Shown here one piece after another: positions 33,534-41,789 of a DNA stretch of 64,000 nt (positions are counted from its first letter, which is position 1; the number at the start of each line of letters is the position of its first letter). The stretch is from an uncultured Oscillospiraceae bacterium (lineage in GTDB: Bacteria; Bacillota; Clostridia; Oscillospirales; Oscillospiraceae), in assembly GCA_910577525.1 (NCBI GenBank), contig CAJTLI010000013.1, forward strand, positions 3,063 to 67,062, written 5' to 3'. The notes beneath the pieces are model-generated. The model saw only the letters and a list, made by a program, of their open reading frames with translations. It was not told where the DNA came from and did no database searches. The translations under genes were made by a program, and so were the position numbers.

Positions 33534-34565
33534 ATGAAAAAGACATCTAAATGGCTGGCGCTGCTGCTGGCGCTGGCTATGTCCCTGTCCCTGGCCGCCT
33601 GCTCCAGCCCCAGCGCCGAAAACAGCGACTCCGCCGGCTCCCAGAGCGTGGAGAGCGGCGAACCCGAGAACTCCGCCCCCGCCGGGGACAAGAAGTACGT
33701 GGTGGGCATCTCCCAGTTTGTCACCCACGACGCGCTGGACGCCGCCACCCAGGGCTTCATCGACGCCATGAACAACATCTTCGGCGAGGACGGCTGGGAG
33801 TATGATCTCCAGAACGCCGCCAAGGACCCCAATATGTGCTCCACCATCGCCACCACCTTTGTGTCCAAAAAGGTGGACCTGATCATGGCCAACGCCACCC
33901 CGGCTCTCCAGGCCGCTGCCGCCGCCACCGGCGATATCCCCATCCTGGGCACCTCCGTCACCGAGTACGGCGTGGCCTTCGGCATTGAGAACTTCTCCGG
34001 CACCCTGGGCAACAACGTATCCGGCACCTCCGACCTGGCCCCCCTGGACCAGCAGGCCCAGATGATTAAGGAGTGGTATCCCGACGCCAAGAACATCGGC
34101 CTGCTCTACTGCTCCAACGAGGACAACAGCCAGTACCAGGTGGACACCGTCCAGGGCTACCTGGAGGGTATGGGCTACACCTGCAAGCAGTACGCCTTCT
34201 CCGACTCCAACGACATCGCCGCCGTGTGCCAGACCGCCGCGGACAACAGCGACGTGCTCTATATCCCCACGGACAACTCCGCCGCCTCCAGCACCCCCAT
34301 CATCGACAACATCTGCCACGGCAATATCCCCGTGTTCTGCGGCGAGGAGGGCATCTGCAAGGGCTGCGGCGTGGCCACCCTGTCCATCAGCTACTACGAC
34401 ATCGGCTACAAGACCGGGGAGATGGCCGCTCAGATCCTCAAGGGCGAGGCAAACATCTCTGAGATGGAGATTCAGTACGCCCCCAAGTTCGTGAAGAAGT
34501 ACAACGCCCCCATGTGCGAGGCGCTGAATATTGACGTGCCCGAGGGCTATGAGGCCATCGGCTGA
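33534..34565 (+). CDS. ABC transporter substrate-binding lipoprotein (TrpX-like)
   Basis: A 343-residue lipoprotein: signal peptide with lipobox SLAAC, a low-complexity linker, then a periplasmic-binding-protein type I fold of the ABC_sub_bind (TrpX) family (YVVGISQFVTHDALDAATQG, PILGTSVTEYG, IGLLYCSNEDNSQYQ, DVLYIPTDNSAASS). It captures the substrate outside the membrane. The ATG at 33534 has GGAGG eight bases upstream. TrpX-type systems import tryptophan or related amino acids; the substrate here is not proven. Confidence 0.9.
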   Translation: MKKTSKWLALLLALAMSLSLAACSSPSAENSDSAGSQSVESGEPENSAPAGDKKYVVGISQFVTHDALDAATQGFIDAMNNIFGEDGWEYDLQNAAKDPNMCSTIATTFVSKKVDLIMANATPALQAAAAATGDIPILGTSVTEYGVAFGIENFSGTLGNNVSGTSDLAPLDQQAQMIKEWYPDAKNIGLLYCSNEDNSQYQVDTVQGYLEGMGYTCKQYAFSDSNDIAAVCQTAADNSDVLYIPTDNSAASSTPIIDNICHGNIPVFCGEEGICKGCGVATLSISYYDIGYKTGEMAAQILKGEANISEMEIQYAPKFVKKYNAPMCEALNIDVPEGYEAIG

Positions 34566-34651
34566 GAACTGAATGACGCGGGCGGCGGAAGGGGGCGTCC
34601 CCCTCCCGCCGCTTTCGCGCATCCGAAACGATACAGGGAGGGATTTTCACC

Positions 34652-35614
34652 ATGACTGACTTTCTCGGCGCGCTGCCGGGGGCCGTATCCCAGGGACTGA
34701 TCTGGGGCATCATGGCCATCGGCGTGTATATTACCTATAAAATTCTGGACGTGGCCGACCTGACGGTGGACGGCTCCTTCTGCACCGGCGGGGCCACCTT
34801 CGTGATGCTGTTCGGCGCGGGGGTGAACATCTGGCTGGCCATGCTGGCGGCGCTGGCGGTGGGGGCGCTCACCGGCCTTGCCACGGGACTGCTCCACACC
34901 CTGTGCGGTATCCCCGCCATCCTGGCGGGCATCCTCACCCAGCTGGGGCTGTGGTCCGTCAACCTGGCCATCATGGGCATGAAGGCCAATATGGCCATCA
35001 ACCTCCAGGACAAGGTCAACCTGGAAAAGCTGCTGGTATCCTCCCGCTTCCTTCAGGAGGTGGCCAAGGGGAACGAACCCCTGTGGCGGCATCCCATCCT
35101 GGTGGTGGGGCTGTTCACCCTGGCGGTCATCGCCGTGCTGTACTGGTTCTTCGGCACCGAGCTGGGGGCCTCCCTCCGGGCCACCGGGGCCAACCCCCAC
35201 ATGGCCCGGGCCCAGGGCATCAACACCAACGTGAACAAGGTCATCGGCCTGATGCTCTCCAACGCCCTGGTGGCCCTGTCCGGGGCGCTGCTCAGCCAAT
35301 ATCAGAGCTTTTCCGACGCCAGCATGGGCAAAGGGGCCATCGTCATCGGCCTGGCCGCCGTCATCATCGGCCAGGTGCTGTTCTCCAAGCTGTTCCGCAA
35401 TTTCGCGCTGAAGCTGCTGGCGGTGTCCATCGGCGCCGTCGTCTATTACATCGTCATCCAGGCGGTGCTGAGCTTCAGCGAGATCAACACCAACTACCTG
35501 AAGCTGATCTCCGCCGCCATTGTGGCCGTGTTCCTGACCGTGCCCTACTGGAGGGAGCGGTATTTTTCCAAGCCCGTCCAGACCGCGAAAAAGGAGGGGA
35601 GCGCCCATGCTTGA
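34652..35614 (+). CDS. ABC transporter permease (TrpY-like)
   Basis: A 320-residue permease of the branched-chain/ribose (BPD_transp_2) class with about eight transmembrane segments. Markers are DVADLTVDGSFCTGGA near the N-terminus, GIPAILAGILTQLGLW, and the coupling-loop region GTELGASLRATGANPHMARA followed by QGINTN, which meets the ATPase. It overlaps the ATPase start by 8 bp. Middle gene of the three-gene importer operon. Confidence 0.9.
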   Translation: MTDFLGALPGAVSQGLIWGIMAIGVYITYKILDVADLTVDGSFCTGGATFVMLFGAGVNIWLAMLAALAVGALTGLATGLLHTLCGIPAILAGILTQLGLWSVNLAIMGMKANMAINLQDKVNLEKLLVSSRFLQEVAKGNEPLWRHPILVVGLFTLAVIAVLYWFFGTELGASLRATGANPHMARAQGINTNVNKVIGLMLSNALVALSGALLSQYQSFSDASMGKGAIVIGLAAVIIGQVLFSKLFRNFALKLLAVSIGAVVYYIVIQAVLSFSEINTNYLKLISAAIVAVFLTVPYWRERYFSKPVQTAKKEGSAHA

Positions 35615-36401
35615 CGTAAAGAACATCCGCAAAACCTTCAATCCCGGCACCGTCAACGAGAAGACGGCGCTGAACGGGGTGTCCCTCACCCTGGGCGACG
35701 GGGAGTTCGTCACCGTCATCGGCGGCAACGGCGCGGGCAAATCCACCCTGCTCAACGCGGTGGCGGGGGTGTGGCCGGTGGACTCCGGCTCCATCTCCAT
35801 CGGCGGGGCGGATGTGACCAAGCTCCCGGAGCACAAGCGGGCCAAATACATTGGCCGGGTGTTTCAGGACCCCATGATGGGCACAGCCGCCACCATGCAG
35901 ATTGAGGAGAACATGGCCCTGGCCGCCCGGCGGGGGAGGGCCCGCACCCTGCGCCCCGGCATCACCCAGGACGAGCGGGAGCACTACCGGGAGATGCTGA
36001 AAATTCTGGACCTGGGCCTAGAGGACCGGCTCACCTCCAAGGTGGGGCTGCTGTCCGGCGGCCAGCGCCAGGCGCTGACCCTGCTCATGGCCGCCCTGCG
36101 CAAGCCCGATCTGCTGCTGCTGGACGAGCACACCGCCGCCCTGGACCCCAAGACCGCCGCCAAGGTGCTGGAGGCCACCGAGCGCATCGTCCAAAAGGAC
36201 AAGCTCACCACCCTGATGATTACCCACAACATGCGGGACGCCATTGTCCACGGCAACCGGCTCATCATGATGTATGAGGGGCGCATCGCTTTGGACATCT
36301 CGGGGGAGGACAAGAAAAAGCTCACCGTGGAGGACCTGCTGGCCAAGTTCGGCCAGGCCACCGGCTCGGACGAGGCGGACGACAAGCTGCTGCTGGGCTG
36401 A
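35607..36401 (+). CDS. ABC transporter ATPase (TrpZ-like)
   Basis: A 264-residue ATPase with Walker A GGNGAGKST (residues 39-47), signature LLSGGQRQALTL, Walker B LLLLDEHTAAL and switch His in MITHN. It powers the permease encoded upstream. A tandem duplication of its last eight codons plus stop lies 138 bases downstream, part of a repeat element. Confidence 0.92.
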   Translation: MLDVKNIRKTFNPGTVNEKTALNGVSLTLGDGEFVTVIGGNGAGKSTLLNAVAGVWPVDSGSISIGGADVTKLPEHKRAKYIGRVFQDPMMGTAATMQIEENMALAARRGRARTLRPGITQDEREHYREMLKILDLGLEDRLTSKVGLLSGGQRQALTLLMAALRKPDLLLLDEHTAALDPKTAAKVLEATERIVQKDKLTTLMITHNMRDAIVHGNRLIMMYEGRIALDISGEDKKKLTVEDLLAKFGQATGSDEADDKLLLG

Positions 36402-36543
36402 CGCCTCGGCGCAAATTCGAAGCGAAGCGGAGAATTTCCGCAGGGCGAATTCATTTCGCCCGAGGATTGAAATGCCGTTGGGTCCCCCGCCCGGCCTGCC
36501 GGGCGGGGAGCGGCGGACGACAAGCTGCTGCTGGGCTGACGCC
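36374..36543. repeat. 3'-end repeat element, copy R3
   Basis: A 32-bp sequence spanning the last codons, stop and first bases after the ATPase gene (36374-36405) is repeated exactly at 36512-36543, and the similarity continues as GCAAATTCG. The insert contains a hairpin with arms GGGCGAA/TTCGCCC and a GC-rich hairpin CCCGCCCGGC/GCCGGGCGGG. Only the layout is shared with R2, R4 and R5; the inner sequence is closer to R1. Confidence 0.75.
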
Positions 36544-36676
36544 CCGCCGCAAATTCGCATCGCCGCCCCGCGCCAGCGGGGCGGCGCTTTTCACCTGCTT
36601 TTGCCCCCGGCATACAATGGGAGTGGAAGGGGACCGTCCTATCCACCCTTCGCATCAACCATCGGGAGGTACAAAA

Positions 36677-36793
36677 ATGGCTGAATTTATTGAGCCGGGC
36701 CCAATCTGCGATACCACCGGTATCCGCGAGGCCGTGTGCATCCACACCCGAAAAATCTTCGACAGCTGCCGCGAGGAGGATATGACGCCTTAG
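36677..36793 (+). pseudogene. Truncated 5' part of a conserved clostridial gene
   Basis: A 38-codon ORF (MAEFIEPGPICDTTGIREAV, then CIHTRKIFDSCREEDMTP) with a strong RBS (GGGAGGT). From memory, its first ~33 residues match the start of a conserved clostridial protein of about 200 residues in which SCR is followed by -KDC.EDLR; function unknown. Here the frame ends six codons later, exactly where a serine-recombinase element begins. The missing 3' part was not found in the window. Confidence 0.6.
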
Positions 36794-38356
36794 AGACCAC
36801 TGGCAAAAATAAAAAAGCGTTACCGCAGGTGATACTCCAGCTGAAATTCCGCCGGTTTGGACTTCTTTTCCTTGCTGTAGACGATGTGATCCACCACGGC
36901 GTGGAGCAGGGCGTTCCGCGCCGGCGGGCCGCCGGCCCAATAGGCGCTCAAAACGTTTTGTATGCCGTCCTGCCGGGGGTCCCGGCGGGGACGGCCCGCT
37001 TTCCGCTTGGCCTCGGCCAGCCGGGCCTCCAGCTCCCGCCGCTTTTTCGACACCGCCTCCATGCGCTCCCGGTAGGTGGGCAGGTCGTATTCCCCCAGTT
37101 CCAGAAGCTCGTGAAGGCGTTCCTTCTGCCGCGCCGCCGCGGCCAGCTCCTTTTCCATGGCGGGCACGGCGTCCTGAAGCGGGGAGGGGGCGCTTTGCTG
37201 GGGCCGGCGCAGGGTCAGGCCCTCCAGAAGCGGTGTCAAATGGGTGATCACGCTGTATTCCACCAGGGCGAACTTGGCGGAGGCGCAGCACCCCTTCCTG
37301 GGGCATAGCAGATAGGGCTCGCCCTTCATGACCATGCGCTGCATGAACCCGCCGCAGGCGGCGCACCGGACCAGCCCGGCCAGCGGGCTTTTGACCGTGC
37401 CATCCTGCCGGGAGGGGCGATACCGCCCGTCCATGATCTCCTGGGCTCGCCGGAAGGTCCCGGCGTCGATGATGGGGGGGTGCAGGCCGTCGGTGACGGT
37501 CCACTTCTCCCGGGGATTGGGGACGGCGACCCGCCGCCGGACGCCGCCGGCGTTTTTGCTGACATGTGTTTTCCGGTCCCAGACGACCTTTCCGATGTAT
37601 ACCGGATTGCGCAGAATCTGGGCCACGCTGCTGCGGGAGAAGGCGGAGGACCTGTGGGGCCGCGCCCCCATGGCGTTGATCTGGCCCGCGATGGAAACGC
37701 ACCCGTATCCGCCCAGGTACAGCTGGAACATGAGCCGGACAAATTTGGCCTCCGGCTCGAAGATCTCCAGGGTGGGCTTCCGGCCGGTGACGGCCTTTTT
37801 GTAGCCGTATGGGGCGTTGGCCACGTAGCAGCCGTCCCGAATGGACCGCTGGAGCCCCCGGCGCAGGCGCTTGTTGATGATCTTGTACTCCCGGCGGCTC
37901 ATGAAGGTTTTGAATTCCGCCAGCTCGTCGTCGATCTCGTCGGACAGGTCGTATACCTTGTCCGGGGTGACGATCAGCGTCCCGCTGTCCCGAAAGGCGT
38001 CCAGAATGACGCCCTGGTCCTTCATCCGGCCCCGGGACAGCCGGTCCAGATCCATGCAGAGGACCGCGTCGTAGGTCCCGGCCTCCACCGCCTCCAGCAT
38101 CCGGAGCATCTGGGGGCGGGCGTACAGGCTCTCCCCGCTGACCACCTCCGGATAGAAGGCGGCGATGTTCAGCCCGTGGCGCTGGGCGCACTCCACCAGC
38201 CATTCCCGGTGCTTCCGCAGGACCTCGTCTGTCTCCAGGCCCTCCTCCGCCCTGGATTTGCGCAGGTATACGGCGGCGGCACCCCCCGACAAATCTTGTT
38301 TTCCCGACATGCTATCCCTCCCCACATATTTGCCGCTTAGGGTCTTATATGGCGCC
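36780..38356. mobile_element. Single-gene serine-recombinase element
   Basis: The ~1.57-kb segment between ATATGACGCC (36780-36789) and ATATGGCGCC (38347-38356) contains one gene, a large serine recombinase, and little else. Just inside the two ends the sequences facing inwards are similar (GCCTTAGAGACC and GCCATATAAGACC, both followed by GGCAAA), as expected for the two arms of an attP. The left end truncates a conserved gene. Boundaries are inferred from these repeats. Confidence 0.55.
36820..38310 (-). CDS. Large serine recombinase
   Basis: A 496-residue site-specific recombinase. The resolvase domain starts AAVYLRKSRAEEG (catalytic Ser19) and has DLDRLSRGRMKD and REYKIINKRLRRG; the recombinase domain is at about 170-270 (NAPYGYKKAV, QILRNPVYIGKVVW); a zinc-ribbon-like C..C...C...C (RCAACGG, CPRKGCC) and a coiled coil (about 375-450) follow. 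Same class as SpoIVCA, which excises the skin element. The ATG at 38310 has GGGGAGGG upstream. It ends 26 bases from the truncated gene and points towards it. Confidence 0.9.
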   Translation of the reverse strand: MSGKQDLSGGAAAVYLRKSRAEEGLETDEVLRKHREWLVECAQRHGLNIAAFYPEVVSGESLYARPQMLRMLEAVEAGTYDAVLCMDLDRLSRGRMKDQGVILDAFRDSGTLIVTPDKVYDLSDEIDDELAEFKTFMSRREYKIINKRLRRGLQRSIRDGCYVANAPYGYKKAVTGRKPTLEIFEPEAKFVRLMFQLYLGGYGCVSIAGQINAMGARPHRSSAFSRSSVAQILRNPVYIGKVVWDRKTHVSKNAGGVRRRVAVPNPREKWTVTDGLHPPIIDAGTFRRAQEIMDGRYRPSRQDGTVKSPLAGLVRCAACGGFMQRMVMKGEPYLLCPRKGCCASAKFALVEYSVITHLTPLLEGLTLRRPQQSAPSPLQDAVPAMEKELAAAARQKERLHELLELGEYDLPTYRERMEAVSKKRRELEARLAEAKRKAGRPRRDPRQDGIQNVLSAYWAGGPPARNALLHAVVDHIVYSKEKKSKPAEFQLEYHLR

Positions 38357-38429
38357 GTCCGGGCGGATATGACCCGGCGGGAAAGGTGGACAGGCCCTCC
38401 CGCATATGCTTGGACGGGAGGCGACGGCG

Positions 38430-38699
38430 ATGGAGACCAAAGTGGAGGAGCGGACGGCGGCTCTGGGGGGCAGGGAATACCGGCACACCGTCACGCGGCG
38501 GGGGCCGGTGGAGCTGACCCTTCGGGGAGCGCCCGCCCTGTCGGAGCTGGCCACCGAAATCCTGTGGCCGGGGAATATGGGGACCAGCAGGAGCTACACC
38601 CTGAGCCGGCCGGAGCGGCCCCCGGAGGAGGAGGCCGCGTTCCTGGCCGGGGTTCAGGAGGCGGCCGCCTCGGCCCTGATGAACGAGGGGATTTGGTGA
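38430..38699 (+). CDS. Hypothetical protein (89 aa)
   Basis: An 89-residue acidic protein starting METKVEERTAALGGREYRHT. No domain is recognised and it looks soluble. The ATG at 38430 has GGAGG eight bases upstream. It lies just outside the right end of the recombinase element and is probably chromosomal. A hairpin (CCTCCCG...CGGGAGG) lies across the RBS. Confidence 0.55.
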   Translation: METKVEERTAALGGREYRHTVTRRGPVELTLRGAPALSELATEILWPGNMGTSRSYTLSRPERPPEEEAAFLAGVQEAAASALMNEGIW

Positions 38700-38710
38700 G
38701 GGCGTGAAAA

Positions 38711-38740
38711 ATCCGCCGGACGGCTTGCCGTCCGGCGGAC
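38711..38740 (-). terminator. corA terminator
   Basis: TCCGCCGGACGG and complement around CTTG, followed on the minus strand by TTTTTC, 17 bases after the corA stop codon. Confidence 0.8.
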
Positions 38741-38756
38741 TGGGCCGGGGTTCGGG

Positions 38757-39689
38757 TCAGAGCAGATCCTTTTTCTTCAGAATGATCCCCGCCGCCACAA
38801 TGATGGCCACGGATATGCCCAACGGGGGCCAGAAGCTCCCGGCAAAGGGCAGGACACCCACGTTCATGCCGTAGAAGCTGAACACGATGTTGGGCACCGT
38901 CATGAGGATGGTGACGGAGGCCAGCAGCTTCATGATGACGTTCAGATTGTTGGAGATGACGGAGGCGAAGGCGTCCATCATGCCCGAGATGATGTCGGAG
39001 TAGATCTGGGCCATTTCAATGGCCTGGCGCACCTCAATGAGCACGTCCTCCAGCAGGTCGTGGTCCTCCTCATAGAGGGTGACGATGCGGCCCCGGAGAA
39101 TTTTCTCCAGCGTCACCTCGTTGGCCTTGAGGGAGGTGTTGAAATAGACCAGGGACTTCTCCAGGTCCAGCAGCTGAATGAGCTCCTTGTTCCGCTGGGA
39201 CCGGTAGAGCTGCCGCTCCATATGGTTGTAGGTCTTGTCGATCTGCTTCAGGTAGTTCAGATACCGCTTGGCCACCAGCAGTAGGATGTTGAGGATGAAC
39301 CGGGTGCGCTGCTGGGTGCGCACGTCCTTCACCAGTCCGGCCTGGAGGTCCGTCACCACCGAGGTCTCCTTCAGACACACAGTGATGATGTGCCGGTCGG
39401 TGACGATGATGCCCATGGGCAGGGTAGAGTAGACCACGCCGGTCTCGTCCTGCTCCATGGCGGGTGTGTCCACAATGATGAGAGTGCAGCCGTCCTCCTT
39501 GTCGATGCGGGAGGTCTCCTCCTCGTCCAGCGCGGCCCGGAGGAAAGAGGGCTCCACTGCCAGGGTGGCGGCCACGGTTTTCAGCTCGTCCTCGCTGGGG
39601 TTGACCAGGTTGACCCAGCAGCCGTCCGTCACGGAGCTCAGCGGAATCATTTTGCCGTCCACCGTCTTGTGTATGGTCATCATAAGCAT
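38757..39689 (-). CDS. CorA-family magnesium/divalent-cation transporter
   Basis: A 310-residue CorA-type channel: a large cytoplasmic N-terminal domain with a long helix (about 130-240) and two C-terminal transmembrane helices. The signature YGMNV (family GMN motif) lies at the end of the first helix and precedes the short periplasmic loop VGVLPFAGSFWPPLG. It takes up Mg2+ or Co2+ as a pentamer. The ATG at 39689 has AAAGG six bases upstream. Transcription starts about 235 bases upstream, giving an unusually long GC-rich leader in which no M-box was recognised. Confidence 0.9.
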   Translation of the reverse strand: MLMMTIHKTVDGKMIPLSSVTDGCWVNLVNPSEDELKTVAATLAVEPSFLRAALDEEETSRIDKEDGCTLIIVDTPAMEQDETGVVYSTLPMGIIVTDRHIITVCLKETSVVTDLQAGLVKDVRTQQRTRFILNILLLVAKRYLNYLKQIDKTYNHMERQLYRSQRNKELIQLLDLEKSLVYFNTSLKANEVTLEKILRGRIVTLYEEDHDLLEDVLIEVRQAIEMAQIYSDIISGMMDAFASVISNNLNVIMKLLASVTILMTVPNIVFSFYGMNVGVLPFAGSFWPPLGISVAIIVAAGIILKKKDLL

Positions 39690-39931
39690 TCACGCCTTTC
39701 CCGGGGGGAGGGGAGGGCCCCAAAAGGCAAAAAAATCCCCCGCCGCAGCCCATGTAAAATCTTCCCCCCGGCGGGTGCCGGCGGGAGCGGGGCGCACGGG
39801 AGAGGCGGGGCAGAACCGGCTTCAGCAGGTGCGCCGTGGTTGGAATGTGCAACTTCGACCAAACGGATCGCTTGACACGACGCATCTCACTTCCTTTATA
39901 TGTCTCATTTCCGCATTCTGCGGCCTTATCC

Positions 39932-39960
39932 ATTATATGCTTTTTCTCCTCCGATTGCAA
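39932..39960 (-). promoter_or_regulatory. corA promoter
   Basis: TTGCAA (39955-39960) and TATAAT (39932-39937) on the minus strand, 17-base spacer. Confidence 0.7.
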
Positions 39961-39976
39961 GAAGAAAAATCATCCG

Positions 39977-40133
39977 CCCCTATGCGCCTATCTTCGCAGC
40001 GTTTTCGCGCTCCGATTGGGCGCATAGCCGGGTCGCTTTCCCTTCGACTCGGACAAAACCCGACTTCACTGCGTGAATTCTGGGCTTTTGTCCTCGCTCC
40101 GGTCCAAGCTCCCCTATGCGCCTATCGTCGCAG
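39977..40133. repeat. 3'-end repeat element, copy R4
   Basis: The 23 bases over the end of dpaB with its TAG (40111-40133) recur with one mismatch at 39977-39999. In dpaB orientation the insert has outer arms GGACAAAA/TTTTGTCC, inner arms TTCAC/GTGAA, GGAGCGAGG before the hairpin and CCGAGTCGAAGGGAA after it. The same parts occur in the same order in R5 (58.6 kb) with compensatory changes. Confidence 0.8.
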
Positions 40134-40706
40134 CAATAGGGGCTGAATCTGCTCCCCCCGGCAGGCTGCCTCTACGGCGTCGGGCACCAGGGAGAAGTCC
40201 GCCACCAGGGAGGCGGGCTTGCCCGCCCAGTCGTCCTGGCCGAAGGGGACGAAATAGACGTTCTTCCGCCCCAGCATCGTCCCCAGGTTGGGGGCGGAGG
40301 CGGACAGGCCGTCGTTGGTGGCCAGGGCCAGCACCAGGGGCCTGCCATTGCGCAGATGGGCCTTGGCCGCCATGGTGACGGAGGTGTCGGTGACGCCATG
40401 GGCCAGCTTGGCCAGGGTGTTGCCGGTGCAGGGGCAGATCACCAGCACGTCCAGCAGCCCCTTGGGCCCAATGGGCTCCGCCCCGGCCACGGTGGAGATC
40501 ACCCGGCATGAGCACAGCCGCTCCATCTCCCGCATAAAGTCGTGGGCCGCGCCGAACCGGGTGTCGGTGGACGCCACCGCGCCGGACACGATGGGCGTCA
40601 CCGGCCCGAACCGGGCGGCGGTCTGCTCCAGGGCGTCCAGCGCCTTGGACATGGTACAGAAGGACCCGCAGAACGCGAAGCCCACCCTCAATTCCTTCTG
40701 ATTCAC
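40122..40706 (-). CDS. dpaB: Dipicolinate synthase subunit B
   Basis: A 194-residue flavoprotein-type subunit of dipicolinate synthase (SpoVFB). It starts LRVGFAFCGSFCTMSKALDA and contains LLDVLVICPCTGNTLAKLAH and KNVYFVPFGQDDWAGKPASL, all diagnostic. With DpaA it makes dipicolinic acid from dihydrodipicolinate in the mother cell, for the spore core. Its ATG overlaps the stop codon of the dpaA 3' part by 4 bp. Because dpaA is split, dpaB is cut off from the operon promoter while the element is integrated. Confidence 0.95.
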   Translation of the reverse strand: MNQKELRVGFAFCGSFCTMSKALDALEQTAARFGPVTPIVSGAVASTDTRFGAAHDFMREMERLCSCRVISTVAGAEPIGPKGLLDVLVICPCTGNTLAKLAHGVTDTSVTMAAKAHLRNGRPLVLALATNDGLSASAPNLGTMLGRKNVYFVPFGQDDWAGKPASLVADFSLVPDAVEAACRGEQIQPLLLRR

Positions 40707-41182
40707 AGGTTTGATTCCTCCATGATATGATAAATGGTGTCCTTAATGTACCGCCCCGCGGTGACGGGGGCCACCTTGCCGGGCAGGGAAAGGGCCCAGA
40801 TCACCCGCACGCCCAGGGCAGCGGCGGCGTCCATGTCCACCCCGCCGGGCCGGGAGGCCAGGTCGATGACCAGGGCCCGCTCCTTCAGGGCGTTCAGCTC
40901 CCTGGCCCCCAGCACCGGGGCGGGGACGGTGTTGAGCACCAGATCATAGCCGCACAGCCAGTCGGGCAGACGGTGCATCCCCTCGCTGCCCAGGCCTATG
41001 CTCTCGGCGGCGGCCCGCTGCGCATAGCGCCGGGCGGCCACCCACACCCGGGCCCCCAGCGCCCGCAGCCGCGGCGCCAGCGCCTGGCCCAGCCGCCCGA
41101 AGCCAATCACCAGCACCCGCGCGTCGTGGAGGGTGATGGGCAGCTCCTCCATGGCGATCTGAATGGCGCCCTCGGCGGTGGG
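40703..41182 (-). pseudogene. dpaA: Interrupted dpaA, 3' part
   Basis: Encodes the C-terminal 158 residues of DpaA (SpoVFA) from TAEGAIQIAMEELPITLHDA to the end, including the Rossmann motif VLVIGFGRLGQALA and the DpaA hallmark LIDLASRPGGVD-like segment. The upstream 129 codons are absent here but present at 55835-56220 on the same strand. The break lies between the codons for Pro and Thr in LNA-(I/L)P-TAEG. On excision of the intervening element the two parts join in frame (287 codons; Bacillus SpoVFA has a similar length). It is an interrupted, not decayed, gene. Confidence 0.92.
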
Positions 41183-41201
41183 TAGGGCGTTAGCGGTATG
41201 G
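41171..41201. other. Left attachment site of the dpaA element
   Basis: The gene-side CTCGGCGGTG meets the element at GG (41181-41182, CC on the coding strand), then TAG and the element arm GGCGTTAGCGGTATGG (41186-41201). The arm is the exact inverted repeat of 55816-55831. Confidence 0.85.
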
Positions 41202-41440
41202 CAACGCAAAAAAGAGAGACGGCTGGTTTGCAGCCGCCCCTTTTTATCTTTCAAAAAACTTTGATTTCCAATCTCCAACTGCTTTTCGTCGTATACCCGC
41301 TCGTAGCTCTTGAACATCGCAGGGTAGCGCTTTTTAAACTCCAGCGCAACGCCCTTTCCCATCACCCCTACAGTGTTCACCGTATTAACCAGCACTTGCG
41401 CCGGACTGCTGAATATATCGCCTTTCAAATAGGTAATCAT
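41183..41440 (-). pseudogene. Macrodomain gene fragment fused in frame to dpaA 3' part
   Basis: An ORF with a good RBS (GAGGTG) starts MITYLKGDIFSSPAQVLVNT and NTVGVMGKGVALEFKKRYP, the N-terminus of a DarG-type ADP-ribosyl-binding macrodomain. It loses similarity after about 60 residues, crosses a terminator-like hairpin (41221-41235, TTTTTT tail on the minus strand) and the attachment site, and then reads by chance into dpaA. It is a truncated gene at the element edge. The hairpin should limit read-through into dpaA/dpaB. Confidence 0.65.
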
Positions 41441-41449
41441 CACCATCAC

Positions 41450-41789
41450 CTCAAACGCGCATTATCAATATCTTAGTATAACACAGCAGAAAGAAAAGTA
41501 AAAGACAAATCGAACTGAGGCTCGAAGGATTTCACTTCCCTGCATATCTTTGAGTGCCTGTCAAGCCAACCAAGCAGGACAGGAAAAATTTTGCGCAGGA
41601 TTTTTGAGTTTCTGCACTATACTACAAAAACTTTCTTCTTTTTATAGTTTCTGCACTACAGTGCAAAAACTTTTCTTTTTTCGACAATTTTTGCACCGAG
41701 CAAACCCCCGGCCTCCTGAGAGGGGAGACCGGGGGTTCTATCTCCGTCTGACATAGCCGCGCCACCTTCCACCGCTGGAGGGGGAGGTG
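41450..41789. other. 340-bp gene-free interval
   Basis: AT-rich, with no credible ORF. It holds the repeats described at 41607-41674 and a possible terminator-like GGCCTCC...GGAGACC stem (about 41709-41734) downstream of the HepT gene. Confidence 0.5.
41607..41674. repeat. Two direct ~28-bp repeats with a dyad
   Basis: AGTTTCTGCACTA.A.T.CAAAAACTTT occurs at 41607-41634 and 41646-41674, and a degenerate third TTTTTGCACC follows at about 41690. The second copy contains the dyad TGCACT-AC-AGTGCA. They look like operator sites or decayed terminators; the ligand is unknown. Confidence 0.5.

Noticed and set aside
38340..38707. 3' part of the truncated gene at 36677
   Set aside because: None of the three plus-strand frames continues the conserved sequence; the best one reads a short non-homologous tail.
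39690..39937. M-box riboswitch ahead of corA
   Set aside because: The conserved GGTGAGGCTCC-type core is missing.
40703..41449. A 248-residue protein with macrodomain and DpaA parts as a natural fusion
   Set aside because: The junction coincides with the attachment site, the macrodomain is truncated, and the other part of DpaA lies on the far side of the element.
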